A stretch of DNA of 64,000 nucleotides from Nageia nagi. Taxonomy: Eukaryota > Pinophyta. A program made the translations under genes and the position numbers. Positions 48,779 to 59,671 of this stretch are shown here, piece by piece. The stretch spans positions 39,370,001 through 39,434,000 of the forward strand of contig JBITNC010000002.1 in assembly GCA_050084985.1 (NCBI GenBank). Reading direction: 5' to 3'. The notes below the pieces were generated by a model that made no database searches, was not told where the DNA came from, and saw only the letters and a list, made by a program, of their open reading frames with translations. Within the stretch, counting starts at the first letter, position 1, and every line of letters begins with the position of its first letter.

Positions 48779-49679
48779 TGTTATAACCAAAATAATAATT
48801 ATTAGGGTTATTTATAGAATAATTAAATTCATCAGTTAACAATGAAATAATAGAAAATCAATGACATGAAAAATGATAATGATCTAATTGATCTTAACCT
48901 ATCAAAATTGGATTAAAAGAAGATACAAACCTATACTTTAGCCATGATGATGAATGAAGGAGAAATTTTATCAAAAGAGGATAAACAATGAGATTCCCCA
49001 AAACACAAAGCCACCAATCTAACCTCAACCCAATGGGAACACTAAAAACCTAGTGATAGTGCCCAGTTACCAATCCAAAATGCCTAACCCTTTTGCTTGA
49101 TATGATCATCCCACCTTTGATGTATCGAATCTTGATCATAAAGGGATGAAAGGTTGTAGGAATGCAAAGCTTAGAGTATAACAAAATCTAGATATTATAA
49201 GTGGCATTAAGATATGCCGATCAAGATTGACACAAGTATATTTTTGCTTATCAAGGATTTGTGATTATGTCATGTCAAGTCATCTCTTTGATCATCCACA
49301 ATCCCTCCACCTTTATAGGCAACAAGTCTAGTGTTAAGGCTCCTTTTTAGGTTTATTGTAATGTAAGCCAACCTATTACAACAAAACATAAAGGTAGATG
49401 AAAGTGCACATGGAAAGAGCATTTATTTATATATTAAATAAATTATTTTAAATATCTAAAAAGGTATTTTAATTAATTCAAAATACCTTTTAAGGTGTTA
49501 ACAAATACCCACTTTGAATATTTTTGATGCTTTTGAGACAAAAGAAAATCGAAGCATGAATTCAAAGTAAACAAGAAAAGTAAGAAGATAGTCCCTGAAA
49601 ATTATGACATGATGGTAGCTTCAGATGTCCCAATTTTTGCTTATGTTATATCCCCTCTTTTACTTGGTTGCAAAATGAT
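48779..49679 (-). repeat. Element C 5' LTR
   Basis: About 900 bases homologous to the 3' LTR at 24,362-25,248. The inner end (48,779) reads TGTTATAACC on the plus strand, i.e. GGTTATAACA on the element strand. The outer end abuts the CACTA transposon exactly where homology with the 3' LTR stops. Confidence 0.82.
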
Positions 49680-50788
49680 CACTACTAAAAAACCCTAATT
49701 TGCATCATTTTTTGCATCCAAACATAGTGTATTTTTTTAACTTCAACACCAAAAGTGATGCAACTAATGCATCAATTTTTGCATCCTTTTTTGTGTCAAG
49801 TTTGCATCGAATTTTTCAATTAGAATTTGTGTTAGATTGCCAATTTTTATATCAACTTTTTGCATTGAATTTTTAGAATTTGCATCATTTTTGGTGTCAT
49901 TTTCATAATTTGCATCATTTTTTGCATCGAAATTTCATAATTTATGTTGATTTTTACGTTGAATATTCATAATTTGTGTTGATTTTTGTATTGCTTTTTA
50001 CAATATGTTTTATTTTAGTTTTAATAGAAAATATCATAGAATTATAGATCTTTTAATTCTATGCAATTTTTTAAAAAAGGGCTCAAAATGATATTTGGAT
50101 CAAAAGTTACGACCTCTGCAAGGTACATTTTTATTAGGTCTTTGGGGTAATGACATAGGTCCATTGAACCAGTTCAAGAATGGGGTTAGTGGCTTATGTT
50201 TTAAAAATTTAAATTTATTGTATATATTTTTATTAAATAATAAAGTAAGGTTTTTAATGTTATTTTCCATTACTTGTTGCCTTCTTCTTTGTTATCCTTC
50301 AAAGGAGTTTTCTTTTCTACAACTAAAGATTTCTTAGTAACTAATTTTTTTATATGGGATTCTTCTCTACCTTGGGCACCAAAGCTACAATGAAAACTTG
50401 AAATCTAAGGAAGCAAAAAAACTAGCTAAAGTATATGAAATGTGAGGATTATAAGGAGGGTTTGTTGATATATATAGATAGGAGAGGGTATTTGGCTATT
50501 GGAAAATCACTTTTGGTATGGATGGAGGATTAAATGAATGTGAGTCATTGATTAGTTGATTTATGATCAGGCTAAATGTGTTTTATTTTTTGTTAGTGAA
50601 ATGTGATGCAAATTTTGCATCAAAATTTATGTTAGATTTGGGGTCAAAATTTGCATTGAAAAAAGTGAAAAATGAAAAATAATTAAAATGACCTATGTCA
50701 ATGCAGGAGGATGTAAATTAAGGTCAATTTTTATTATTCATGTTTTAAGATGCAAAAAAGGATACAAATTGGCCATTTGGTAGTAGTG
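49680..50788. mobile_element. Non-autonomous CACTA (En/Spm-type) transposon, 1.1 kb
   Basis: The left end reads CACTACTAAAAAACCCTAAT (49,680) and the right end, on the other strand, reads CACTACTACCAAATGGCCAA (from 50,788). These are terminal inverted repeats with the diagnostic CACTA start. A second matching block follows in each (AATTTGCATC and AATTTGTATC). Subterminal regions are filled with direct and inverted 'TTTGCATC' units, as expected for CACTA transposase-binding repeats. No transposase is encoded. The neighbouring triplets are GAT and TTG, so a 3-base target duplication is not preserved. Confidence 0.85.
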
Positions 50789-50794
50789 TTGTAA

Positions 50795-52960
50795 TGGAAT
50801 TTTTCTCTAATAGCAGAGCCTTATTTCTTGGTTCTTATCAATGGTGAATATAAAGGCTACTTTAGGAGCATAATAGGTCTTCTCAAGGGAGATTCTCTAT
50901 CCCCCTACCTTTTCATCATCTTAACCTAAAGTCTTGGGGAGGGTGTTGGCTCATCTTCAAGCTACAAGTAATATTCATGGTCTTCGAATTACAAGGAATA
51001 CTACTCCAATAATCCACTCCTAATTCATAGAAGATACCTTATTGAATATCACCCCCTTGAAACATGAGATTAAGCATCTCAAAGTCTTCCTCCAAACTTA
51101 TGAACTAGCTTTAGGCCAAGAAATCAATAAGTAGAAATCCAAAATCTATGGATTCAACCTCATAACTCAGTTCCTAGAACAAATTAGCATATGGACTGGC
51201 ATGTCCATTGACCATCTCCCAAACTCTTATTTGGGTATGTTATTAATTGAGGGAGGAAACTTTAGCAACTTTTAGGAATCTCTAATCACGAAAATGTAGA
51301 GTAATATGTCCACTTGGAAATTCAAATGGTTAACATCAATCGACTGACTTATCAAAATCAAGGCAATGCTAGGGGCTATTCCAATATTCTAGCTAGCATC
51401 CTTCTAGATTCCAAAACAATCCAAGCAAGAATGGAGAAAACCATACATAATTTAATTTGCCATAGTACAATTGAGATAAGGAAGATCTACCTTATGGCTT
51501 AGGATACAGTTTATCAACCAAAAAATGAAGGGGGCTTAAGCATTAGGTGCCTTTATTTAATGAATTTTTACCTTCTACATAAGCTAGTTTATAGGATATA
51601 TATTAATTATTATTTCTTATGGATTCAAGCAATCTGATAAAAATAACTAGATAACCCTATTCAAAGAGAATTTTCATAGTAGAATATACACCTAGGGGTT
51701 CACCAATCTTGAATGGCCTTTGAAAGCCAAAAGGATTTCTCCTATAATTTCTCAAATGGAAAGTTAGCTCTAGCATAAAAGTGGAATTTTGGGATGATGC
51801 TTGGGTTCTTCTTGTCCTACTTTCCTCCCTCTAAACACTCCAATAAATACAACATTATCTTTGTAAAATATGGGAGACAAGGTTTATAAGTACTGGTCAT
51901 GGGTAATAGAATCAGAAAGATAAGTAAAGAAATGGATACCCATCCTAGTTATTCATCCAACCTTCTGTAGGAACATCAACATTTACAAGACATATTAAAA
52001 GACTATCACTATATGCTTCAAAATGATGATCAGGATGACATAGTAATTTTCACCCTCAAACCTTCTAGAGACTACACTATAATTTGGCTTTTAATTCTAT
52101 TTTCCAAATACCCATTCCTACACATTCAAATATTATTTGGAGGAAAGTTTGGGACTCTAATGCCTTTCCTAAGAAAAACTTTTTTCTATGGTTGTTCATG
52201 CACAACAAGTTCCTCTCTTGAGACTAGTTAGCAAAACATGGTTGGAATGGACCCAATCATTGCATTCTCTATGATGTAAATGAGGAAATAGGAAGTCACC
52301 TACTAATTTCATTCCCTTATTCTCTTCAACTTTGGAGCAAGCTTTTAGCATAGTTTTCAGCTTTCTTGGATATGCCTCACTTAGTTGGGAACCTGCTACT
52401 CAATTGGAACCCTCCCCACAAGAGTAAGATGTTCCTCATTCTATTGAATGCTACCTCAGCAATGTTGATATGGACCCTTTTTCTTGAAAAAATAGTTCAA
52501 TCATTTAGTATTAGGTTCAAAAGGTGGATCTCCTATGGAAGAAGTTAGAGTGATAACTTGCATTCATCTTAGATGCCAACTTCCCAATATCAAATGCTTC
52601 TACAATCGATGTATCATGGGTAGATTCTTGGATAACCATTCATAAGATATGGATGAAGATGAAGTAAATAATGGTTTCTCCTATCTCCTCCAACCATCCT
52701 TAACCAAGACATGATAAGTCTCAGGTTGAACCCAAACATATATAGATTGGTATGAGTTCCCTTTAAGCCCTTGCTCCGTGCAGTTATCAATGGAGAAATT
52801 TCTTGATTCACTAGCTCTCATGCTCAAGCACCATGCATACATACTAAAAACTACATAGTTTTTTTATTTTATTTGTTATTCTTACCATGCTAAGTGGTGG
52901 TTGATTGTATTATAGTTCTATAGATTAATATAAAGAGCTTTTTTATTTACCAAAAAAAAG
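50795..52960 (+). pseudogene. 5'-truncated LINE (L1-type) relic
   Basis: Plus-strand non-LTR retrotransposon remnant. Reverse transcriptase motifs include 'VLINGEYKGYFRS' and 'GLLKGDSLSPYLFIIL' (50,836-50,930), the wording of plant L1 elements, then a decayed FADD box (about 51,025). 'YLGMLL' and the 'MSTWKFKWL' block follow (51,230-51,330), then 'ILASILLDSKTIQA' and 'AWDTVYQPKNEGGLSIRCL' wording near 51,500-51,555. The zinc-finger RVT domain follows at about 52,150-52,340 ('FFLWLFMHNKFLSWD' type wording, 'HGWNGP', 'GSHLLISFPYSLQLW'). Endonuclease and ORF1 are missing. It ends in an AT-rich 3' region with a short A-run (52,953-52,960). Confidence 0.88.
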
Positions 52961-52971
52961 GTACTCTAAAG

Positions 52972-53090
52972 GATTCATCATGCTTATGATTACACCCATA
53001 AAATCAAAATTCCATCATGGTTATGATTATAGCCATAAAATCAATCTTTATGATGGTTATGCTTATAGCCTCAAAAGCATAACCACTAGC
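52972..53090 (+). repeat. Short tandem repeat, about 45 bp unit, 2.5-3 copies
   Basis: Units around 'CATCATGGTTATGATTATAG' followed by 'CCATAAAATCAA' start at about 52,976, 53,021 and 53,051 with variation. It directly follows the LINE tail. Confidence 0.65.
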
Positions 53091-53119
53091 TTAGAGATGA
53101 TTTGTCTTTACCTAGAGAC

Positions 53120-53600
53120 TATAGTTGGACTAGACATTGATGTGATGTCTTCGGTCCTAGATAGAGAATATCAGGTCTTTGATGGTCATCAATACAATTA
53201 ATGAGAGTTCATTTACTTAAAATAAAACCAATGATCTAGTTGTTAATGGGATTACTAACATTGACTCATTCTCAATGGATGATGAATCCCATTGTATAAC
53301 CAAAATAGAACTTAGTAATACCCTTGGTCAAATGATCTCCATGAGATGACCATGGTTAGCAAAATTCTTCTAGCCTAGTTCATAATATAATGCTATTTGA
53401 TTCTCAAATGCTAAGATAGATGTCTTTCAACTTGTATAGAGAATGTAAGATCATTGATAAACATTTATATGGCTAGTGAGATTTCACTCACTTAAAAGTG
53501 AATCAACAATGTAGTCATGAGTGATTTGTTGACATTGATTCATCATCAATGAATGATGAATTTCATTATGTATCCACCACTAAAATACTTATTTTAATGA
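53120..53600 (+). repeat. Two diverged units of the 192 bp repeat family
   Basis: Units near 53,180-53,300 and 53,455-53,590 carry 'GAGAGTTCATTTACTTAAAA' or 'GAGATTTCACTCACTTAAAA' and '(T/C)AATGGATGATGAAT' like the array inside element A. They are not in regular tandem here. This may be the interior of another element A relative. Confidence 0.7.
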
Positions 53601-56278
53601 GTCTTTTAAAATAATGTATTAATATTCTTATGAGCATGATAGTAATTATAAATATTTAATGAAAATTCACTTAAAATATGTTGAGTCATAATTATTCTAT
53701 GTACTTGTAGGGATTGAAAATTCATTATGTTCGAATAAGTTGACCAACATTTTTCACTCTCCTTATAATTCATTCCATTTCATATTCCTTTCTAGGATTA
53801 CTTCTATGCTTGTTTATCTATCTCCCCATAGCTCTATATTAAATCCATATAGTTTACATTAGACAATGAAGATTTGATTAGTCAAACTTTAGTGTTACCC
53901 ATTAGATTTTGAGGGTAAGGATAATTTATGATCTAACCTAAATTTTTAATGAAAGTGAAAGAAATTGCATGAAAAATCCTTCTTATATTACCTTTACACA
54001 ACCCATCTCTACCATACACACACCCTACCTATATATCAGTTCCTTCCATGCATTTGCCTCCTCCATACACCCATCACCCATGATGCATTTACTTTTTTAA
54101 GCATAATATTTTCAAAAAAAAAAGAGAGAAAAAGAAATAAGAACCAAAAAGGTTCCTAAAAAGAAGAAGAACCAAAAGGTTCCCAAAAAAAAAAAAAGAG
54201 AAAGAAAAAAATCTCAAAGAAATAACATGTCCTAAGAAAGGATTATCAAATTCATGCATCATATTCATCCTACTACATTTAGTTCTTAAACTTCACCACT
54301 TTCCCATATTCATTTCATATACCTTACCCCTTGGAAGCTTCCCACCTCGATCGGCTTTCAAGAATCCCCCACACATCATTTTTGTCATGCAAATATTTGG
54401 CCCAAGTTAATTTTAAGGAGAAGATTAAAATGCATCATTACCCTTTTGGTTAAAAAGGTAATCATCCTAATGAAGCTATTTCAATCTTTTTGATTCTACC
54501 ACCTTACTTTAAAAATATATACATCAACATTCATATATTCCATCGCCTTTTTTTTCCATTTTAGCCTTTAACCTTTGGTTATTAAATTCAAAAACATTAT
54601 TTTCTTCATGAAGTCTTGTGCATAGAACATAAAGTGGTCCAACACTTATAAAATAAATCAATGAACATCATACATAAACATAAATAAAGTTCACAATAGC
54701 TAGTGTTATACTTTTTTTTATTGATTCATGTTTTGTTTCATATTTTCATAAGTGTCAAAGTGGAAATGGTTATATACCAAGTCTGTAACTTATTCACTAC
54801 TTGTATACAAAGTCATACAAGTTCAGTAACCATGGAAGCAATTTCAAAGGGACTATATAATGACTCAAAATTTAAATCCCTTATAAGAACAAATTGGTGA
54901 ATTTATGATGAAACTATATCGTAATTGGCATTATAGTAGTTATGCCTTTATTGATGAAATGCTTGAGATTACACAAGTAATTTGGATTAAGCAACCTAGG
55001 TATTCCATATGCTGTGCTCAATACTAGATAGATCGATTCCACTGAGTGAAGGATACACCTTGATAAAAAATAACATCCACATATAGTTACACCTCCATAT
55101 GAAAGGCTAGAGATTATGAAAATAATCTAGATTGAGAGTCAAGTATTCAATATCATGAACTCAATGGATGAAATGTAGCACCATTGAATGAAACCTATCC
55201 TTTCATGAAAGCATGAGCTCATTTAGAATATTAAAATGGAAGTCGAACCCTAAAAATAATTTATCCACTATTCTATCCCATTATAATATAAGTTATCATC
55301 CATCTTATGAGTTATTTAATGATCATTTTATTTTATCCACTTTGTATAATTCAATTAAAACATGAAAACTCAAAATTCAAAAACATTCAAAAAAATATTA
55401 AAAAATCAAAATTATCCTAAAGGATACCAAACAAATCGTGTTTCTTTTGCCCTTGATATCATCATTTTTTCCTTACCATCATCATCATCCTCATTCTTCT
55501 ATCAAAGTTACTTCATCAAAATATACATATACTCATGTAAATGCAAAAAAATTTAATTGTGCCTATGTAAAAAAAATAAATTTTGAGCCTTATGTGAGGT
55601 AGAGGAACTCTTTCTAGAGCTCGTGTCGTATAAGTTGAGGGACCATGTTCTTATAGTATCTTTTCTATTTTTTTCTTCTCACTACCTCAATGCTTGAGAT
55701 GGAATACATTTGGTTTTCCATCAAGTCTTGTCCAATTAAGAAACCCTATCATGGAAAAGAATAATTCAATAAGTTTTGCATAAAATGATCATAAAACCCA
55801 TCTTGTTGGGGTAAAAGTAGGATAATTCAAAATTAAATCGTATACATAAAGAGGATTTCATGTCCTTGGCCTTGAATAACATGCCCATGAGAAAATTAGA
55901 GACACTCATGTTAACGACATATGAAGATAAGAATAAGTATCCATTTGGTATACAACCCAATTGTTATCAAAATACATCAATTGCAAAATTCAAAAGTTTA
56001 TACTTGGTCATGAATGGGCCAACTATGATTACCCATGATCCAAAAAGCAAATCACTTATATTTGCCACTCAGCATTAAAGTCGTGAGCTCAAAAAGACTC
56101 ATGTAATTATAAATAAAAAATACAAAGTTGTGAGGTTAGTATTAGTCGTGCAATAAAAATCAATAAATTTTAAGAAATGGTATTAAAAATACTTATTCAT
56201 CCATATTTTTAGCTTATTAACTAGCCATGTGCTAGTTTTTGAATAGTTCTTCATTGTCACTTTCATCTCTAAATAGTC
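53601..56278. other. Decayed repeat DNA without recognisable genes
   Basis: No coding match. A purine-rich, A-rich block with 'AACCAAAAGGTTCC' units lies at 54,115-54,215. An imperfect repeat pair around 'GAGATTA.A.AA.TAATCTAGATT' lies near 54,965 and 55,110. An open 72-codon piece at 55,860-56,078 looks protein-like but I cannot name it. The right part is probably the 3' untranslated region of the LTR element whose purine tract is at 56,279. Confidence 0.4.
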
Positions 56279-56961
56279 CAAAAGGGGAAAAATATAAAAA
56301 CCCAAAATGGATACCTTCTACCTATGTCACTTCATAACAACTGCAACTTGTACAACAAATGTTAAATAAGTTCAATGTCCATATCATTAAATATTTTCAT
56401 TAGATGAATCTTTTCCTCACCTTTTATATACCTTTTTTGGTTCATAAAAGTCGACTCTTGGATTAAAAGATATTGCAATTTAAATAATTAAGGGATAATG
56501 AAATCACTACCACATCATCATGCCACATAGGCATCCTATTCATCATGCCATGTGGGAATCTTAATCACCATGTCACATAGGCATCCTAGTCATCATGCCA
56601 TATAGGCATCCTAGTCATCATACCACATAGGCATCCTAGTCACCATGTCACATATGCATCGTAGTCATCATCATACCACATAGGCATCCTAGTCACCATG
56701 CCACATATGCATCCTAGTCATCCTAATCATACCACATCATCGTACCACAGAGGCATCCTAGTCATTATGCCACATGGGCATCCCAATCAACCATTCCACA
56801 TAGGTAGTTCAATCAACACTTACTTGGTCAAAACTTAACCAAGTGAAAACTGGTCTTTAATAAATTATAAGTTGCATATTATATAGTTGTTAAATTAAAC
56901 ATTATTTGCACATGATTTCTAATTCTATTCATGAGTACATATATGTCTAGTGAATAGGATT
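56279..56961 (+). repeat. Gypsy-like polypurine tract and LTR start, containing a minisatellite
   Basis: 'AAAAAGGGGAAAAA' (56,279-56,292) followed by 'TATAAAAACCCAAAATGG' parallels the element B junction (purine tract, then 'TGTAGACACCTAAAAATG'), so this looks like a diverged plus-strand LTR beginning at 56,293. It contains the 25 bp minisatellite and is cut at about 56,962 by the element C-type LTR relic. No partner LTR was found. Confidence 0.45.
56509..56815 (+). repeat. 25 bp minisatellite, about 12 copies
   Basis: Units of the form 'CATCATGCCACATAGGCATCC' plus 'TAGT', with variants such as CACCATGTCACATATGCATCG. Some steps are longer (extra CAT or CCTAAT), and copies become less regular at both ends. 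Confidence 0.92.
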
Positions 56962-57614
56962 CAGGATCATGTTATAATTGCTTATGCACAACCCCTCTAC
57001 CTTTATAGTTAACAGGTCTAGTGTTAAGGCTCCTCCTTAAGCTTATTGTGATGTTGGATCGACTTGTTATCATGAAACATAAATGTAGATAAGAGTTCAC
57101 AATAATAAGAGCATTTATTTAATAAAATATATAAATCATTTTGAATACCTAAAATGGTATTTTAATTAAATTAAAATTTAGGATCATGTTATAATTGCTT
57201 AATCACAACCCCTCTACCTTCATAATTAACAAGTCTAGTGCTAAGGCTCCTCCTTAGGCTTATTAGTGATGTTGCATTGACCTGTTATCATAAAACATAA
57301 AAGTAGATGAGAGTGCACAATGATAAGCACATTTATTTAATAAAATAAATAAATCATTTTGAATACCTAAAAGCGTATTTTAATTAAATTAAAATTCAGG
57401 ATCATGTTATAATTGCTTAATCACAACCCCTCTATCTTCATAATTAACAAGTCTAGTGCTTAGGCTCCTCCTTAGGCTTATTGTGATGTTGCATGCGACC
57501 TGTTATCATAAAACATAAAAGTAGATGAGAGTGCACAATGATAAGCACATTTATTTAATAAAATAAATAAATCATTTTGAATACCTAAAAGGGTATTTTA
57601 ATTAAATTAAAATT
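56962..57614 (-). repeat. 217 bp triplication inside the LTR
   Basis: Three units start with 'AGGATCATGTTATAATTGCTTA' at 56,963, 57,180 and 57,398 (periods of 217 and 218). Units 2 and 3 are nearly identical; unit 1 is more diverged. Elements C's own LTRs have only one copy of this part. Confidence 0.93.
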
Positions 57615-58074
57615 CCATTTTAGGTGTTAATAGATGCCCCACTTTGAATATGGTTTGATGCTTTTGGGACAAAATACAATCAAAACATAAGTTCAAAGTA
57701 TAACAAGAAAAGTAAGAAAGTACTCCCTAAAAAGTTGTCTCATGGCAATAGCTTTGGCTACCTTAATTTTTTATCTATATTATGCCCCCTCTTTGACTAG
57801 GTTGCGACATGATGGACCTCTCATCATAAGAGAAATCTAAGGTAAAGATAAAGGAACCTAAAAAGAGCTTATAACAAGAAATATTTTTGTGCAAGATATC
57901 TCAAATATAGACATTAAACATCATGATATGAAAAATATTATAAGATATCAAACCTATCGTTAGTGACTTACCCAACAAGAGTTATAAAAATAGATTGCCA
58001 ATTTGAACTGATCATCTTAGATTTCCAATCCACCATGCTGCTATGGATTTTTTATATGGATGGCCCTTCCTAAA

Positions 58075-58200
58075 GGCATTGAATGATAAGATTAAACCTC
58101 CCTTACAAAGGTATCAAATGATAAGAATGATCCTTTCTTACAAAAGCATCAAATGATAAGAATGATCCTTCCTTACAAAGGCATCAAATGATAAAAACTA
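58075..58200 (-). repeat. Short tandem units in the 3' untranslated region
   Basis: Three to four copies of 'CCTTACAAAGGCATCAAATG' plus 'ATAAGAATGAT', roughly 40 bases apart. Diverged relatives lie at 25,510-25,572 in element C. Confidence 0.8.
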
Positions 58201-58330
58201 TCAACTTGATTAACCAAGTCATCATGTTTCCATAGATTTCTTGATAAGATCGGTTCCCCTCCCTTAAAGAGGAAGCCAGTGATAAGAGCAATAGCATGAT
58301 ATTAAAATATTTTTTGGCATGTGATATGAT

Positions 58331-59560
58331 TTGATATGACAAGCAAATTTTCATGAAATTATCTGATAAGCATCATTTATGATAAGCAATAGATAAAATC
58401 TTGTGCAAAGTACCATATAATATATCTTATACTATAGAATGAAAACTGATGATGCAATAGCATGTTTAATTGCGATATTGCTAGTATTCATGCAATAGAC
58501 ATTCATATAATCTAAAAAATGTAATTCATTTAAAAAAAAGATATATGTTTGTCTTCATTTTAACATAGATACAAATTACCAATGTGAAAATAACCGGCTA
58601 TCATTCTCATAAATCAATTGATTTCCAATAAATGTTAATATAATTTACTTTTTACCTTTCTTCCTTAACTTATTAATATAATAAAAATTAATAATCAAAA
58701 TTAGTTAATATCTTATAGATTGTAAATATAAATCATACAATTTACTCTTTCCAATACTACGAAGTAATTCTTAAAAAAAAAAATTAATCTCAAAATATAT
58801 TTTATATAGTTTTAAATAAAATAGTAATAAGAATGTTTAAGTTTATGAATAATTATTCATAAAATAATTATTTTTGAGTTACGGTTAATTTTATTATCTA
58901 GAATATATTTAAATTTAATATAATATAATCAAATTATTAAAATGTTAGAAATAAAATATTAAATAAGTTTTTGATTTTTTTTATTATTATATTTATATAT
59001 TTAGATATATATATTATAATATATATATATATATATATATTATATTTAAATTAGATTTAGAAAAAAACTGTTCTTGGACTTTCTAAAATTATGATTGAAT
59101 AGATAATAGGGAGTTGCCCCTGACATATACCTCTTATAATTCGTAAAAAAATTCAAAAAAGTAAATTATCATAATCTTTTCACATAAAACCTCTAAATGA
59201 TTTCATGTTTGGGCTTCAACATCGACGTTATGGCCCAACGAATTAATCGTCTGACAGAATTTCAAAAACATATGATGAAATCGTGGAAGGTTATTACTCA
59301 CATGCACTGTTTGGTCCCGTGATTGGAAAGCCGTCATCTGCACCGTACTGTACATATGAAAAATCTTGAAAGACAAAGCATGTTGCCAAGTTCATGTAGC
59401 AGAGAGATGCAGATGCAATGGAAATGGATAAGGAAAGAAAGTAATATCCACGTTTTTCATTGGCAAATTTTCATTTCCAACGAGTTTAATGGCTTCCATT
59501 CACTACAGAACACATAGTTCTCCTCTCTTCCTAGTACATGAAAATCATGTCACCTGCCTA
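58331..59560. other. AT-rich region upstream of the dioxygenase gene
   Basis: 58.5-59.1 kb is extremely AT-rich, with an AT/ATT microsatellite at about 58,980-59,045. From about 59,200 base composition becomes more balanced, which suggests that repeat DNA ends and the native gene promoter begins. A small ORF at 59,323-59,517 has no recognisable match. Confidence 0.5.
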
Positions 59561-59568
59561 CCTGTGGC

Positions 59569-59576
59569 TATAAATA
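59569..59576 (+). promoter_or_regulatory. TATA box of the dioxygenase gene
   Basis: TATAAATA in 'GGCTATAAATACACC', 96 bases before the ATG, so transcription would begin near 59,600 with a leader of about 70 bases. It is the best TATA match in this stretch and is well placed. Confidence 0.75.
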
Positions 59577-59671
59577 CACCACAATTGTTTCCAACTTTCT
59601 CAACAAACACAACAACAACGAGTTCCTCTATTTCTTGATCAGTAGGCTCCTGAAGAGGAGAATCAATAGCC

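Larger units (their letters stand above)
24362..49679 (-). mobile_element. Element C: Ty3/gypsy (Tat-like) element, split by element B
   Basis: Minus-strand LTR retrotransposon with its 5' LTR at 48,779-49,679 and 3' LTR at 24,362-25,248. Between them on the minus strand run gag (from 48,699), protease, RT, RNase H, archaeal-type RNase H and integrase. Integrase is interrupted at 44,672/26,945 by the 17.7 kb element B. Without the insert the element is about 7.6 kb. The LTRs are clearly homologous but have many substitutions and indels, so it is older than element B. The outer LTR ends have lost a clean TG/CA and I found no matching target duplication. Confidence 0.88.
56962..58330 (-). mobile_element. 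3' end of another element C family copy
   Basis: On the plus strand, 56,962-57,820 matches the outer two thirds of the element C LTR ('GCTAAGGCTCCTCCTTAGGC' type, 'ATAGATGCCCCACTTTGAATATG', 'TATGCCCCCTCTTTGAC'). From about 57,820 to 58,330 it matches the element C 3' untranslated region (25,249-25,620), including 'AAACATCATGATATG'. It is therefore the minus-strand 3' end of a related element. Nothing of its pol is left in the window. The inner LTR end is missing. Confidence 0.8.

Noticed and set aside
54703-54900. Small ORF with a signal-peptide-like start
   Set aside because: No homology wording, AT-rich chance frame in decayed repeat DNA.
56509-56815. CRISPR-like array
   Set aside because: Units are contiguous 25 bp tandem copies without unique spacers, in plant nuclear DNA; it is a minisatellite.
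58980-59045. Scaffold attachment or origin function for the AT run
   Set aside because: A simple AT microsatellite; nothing in the sequence supports a specific role.
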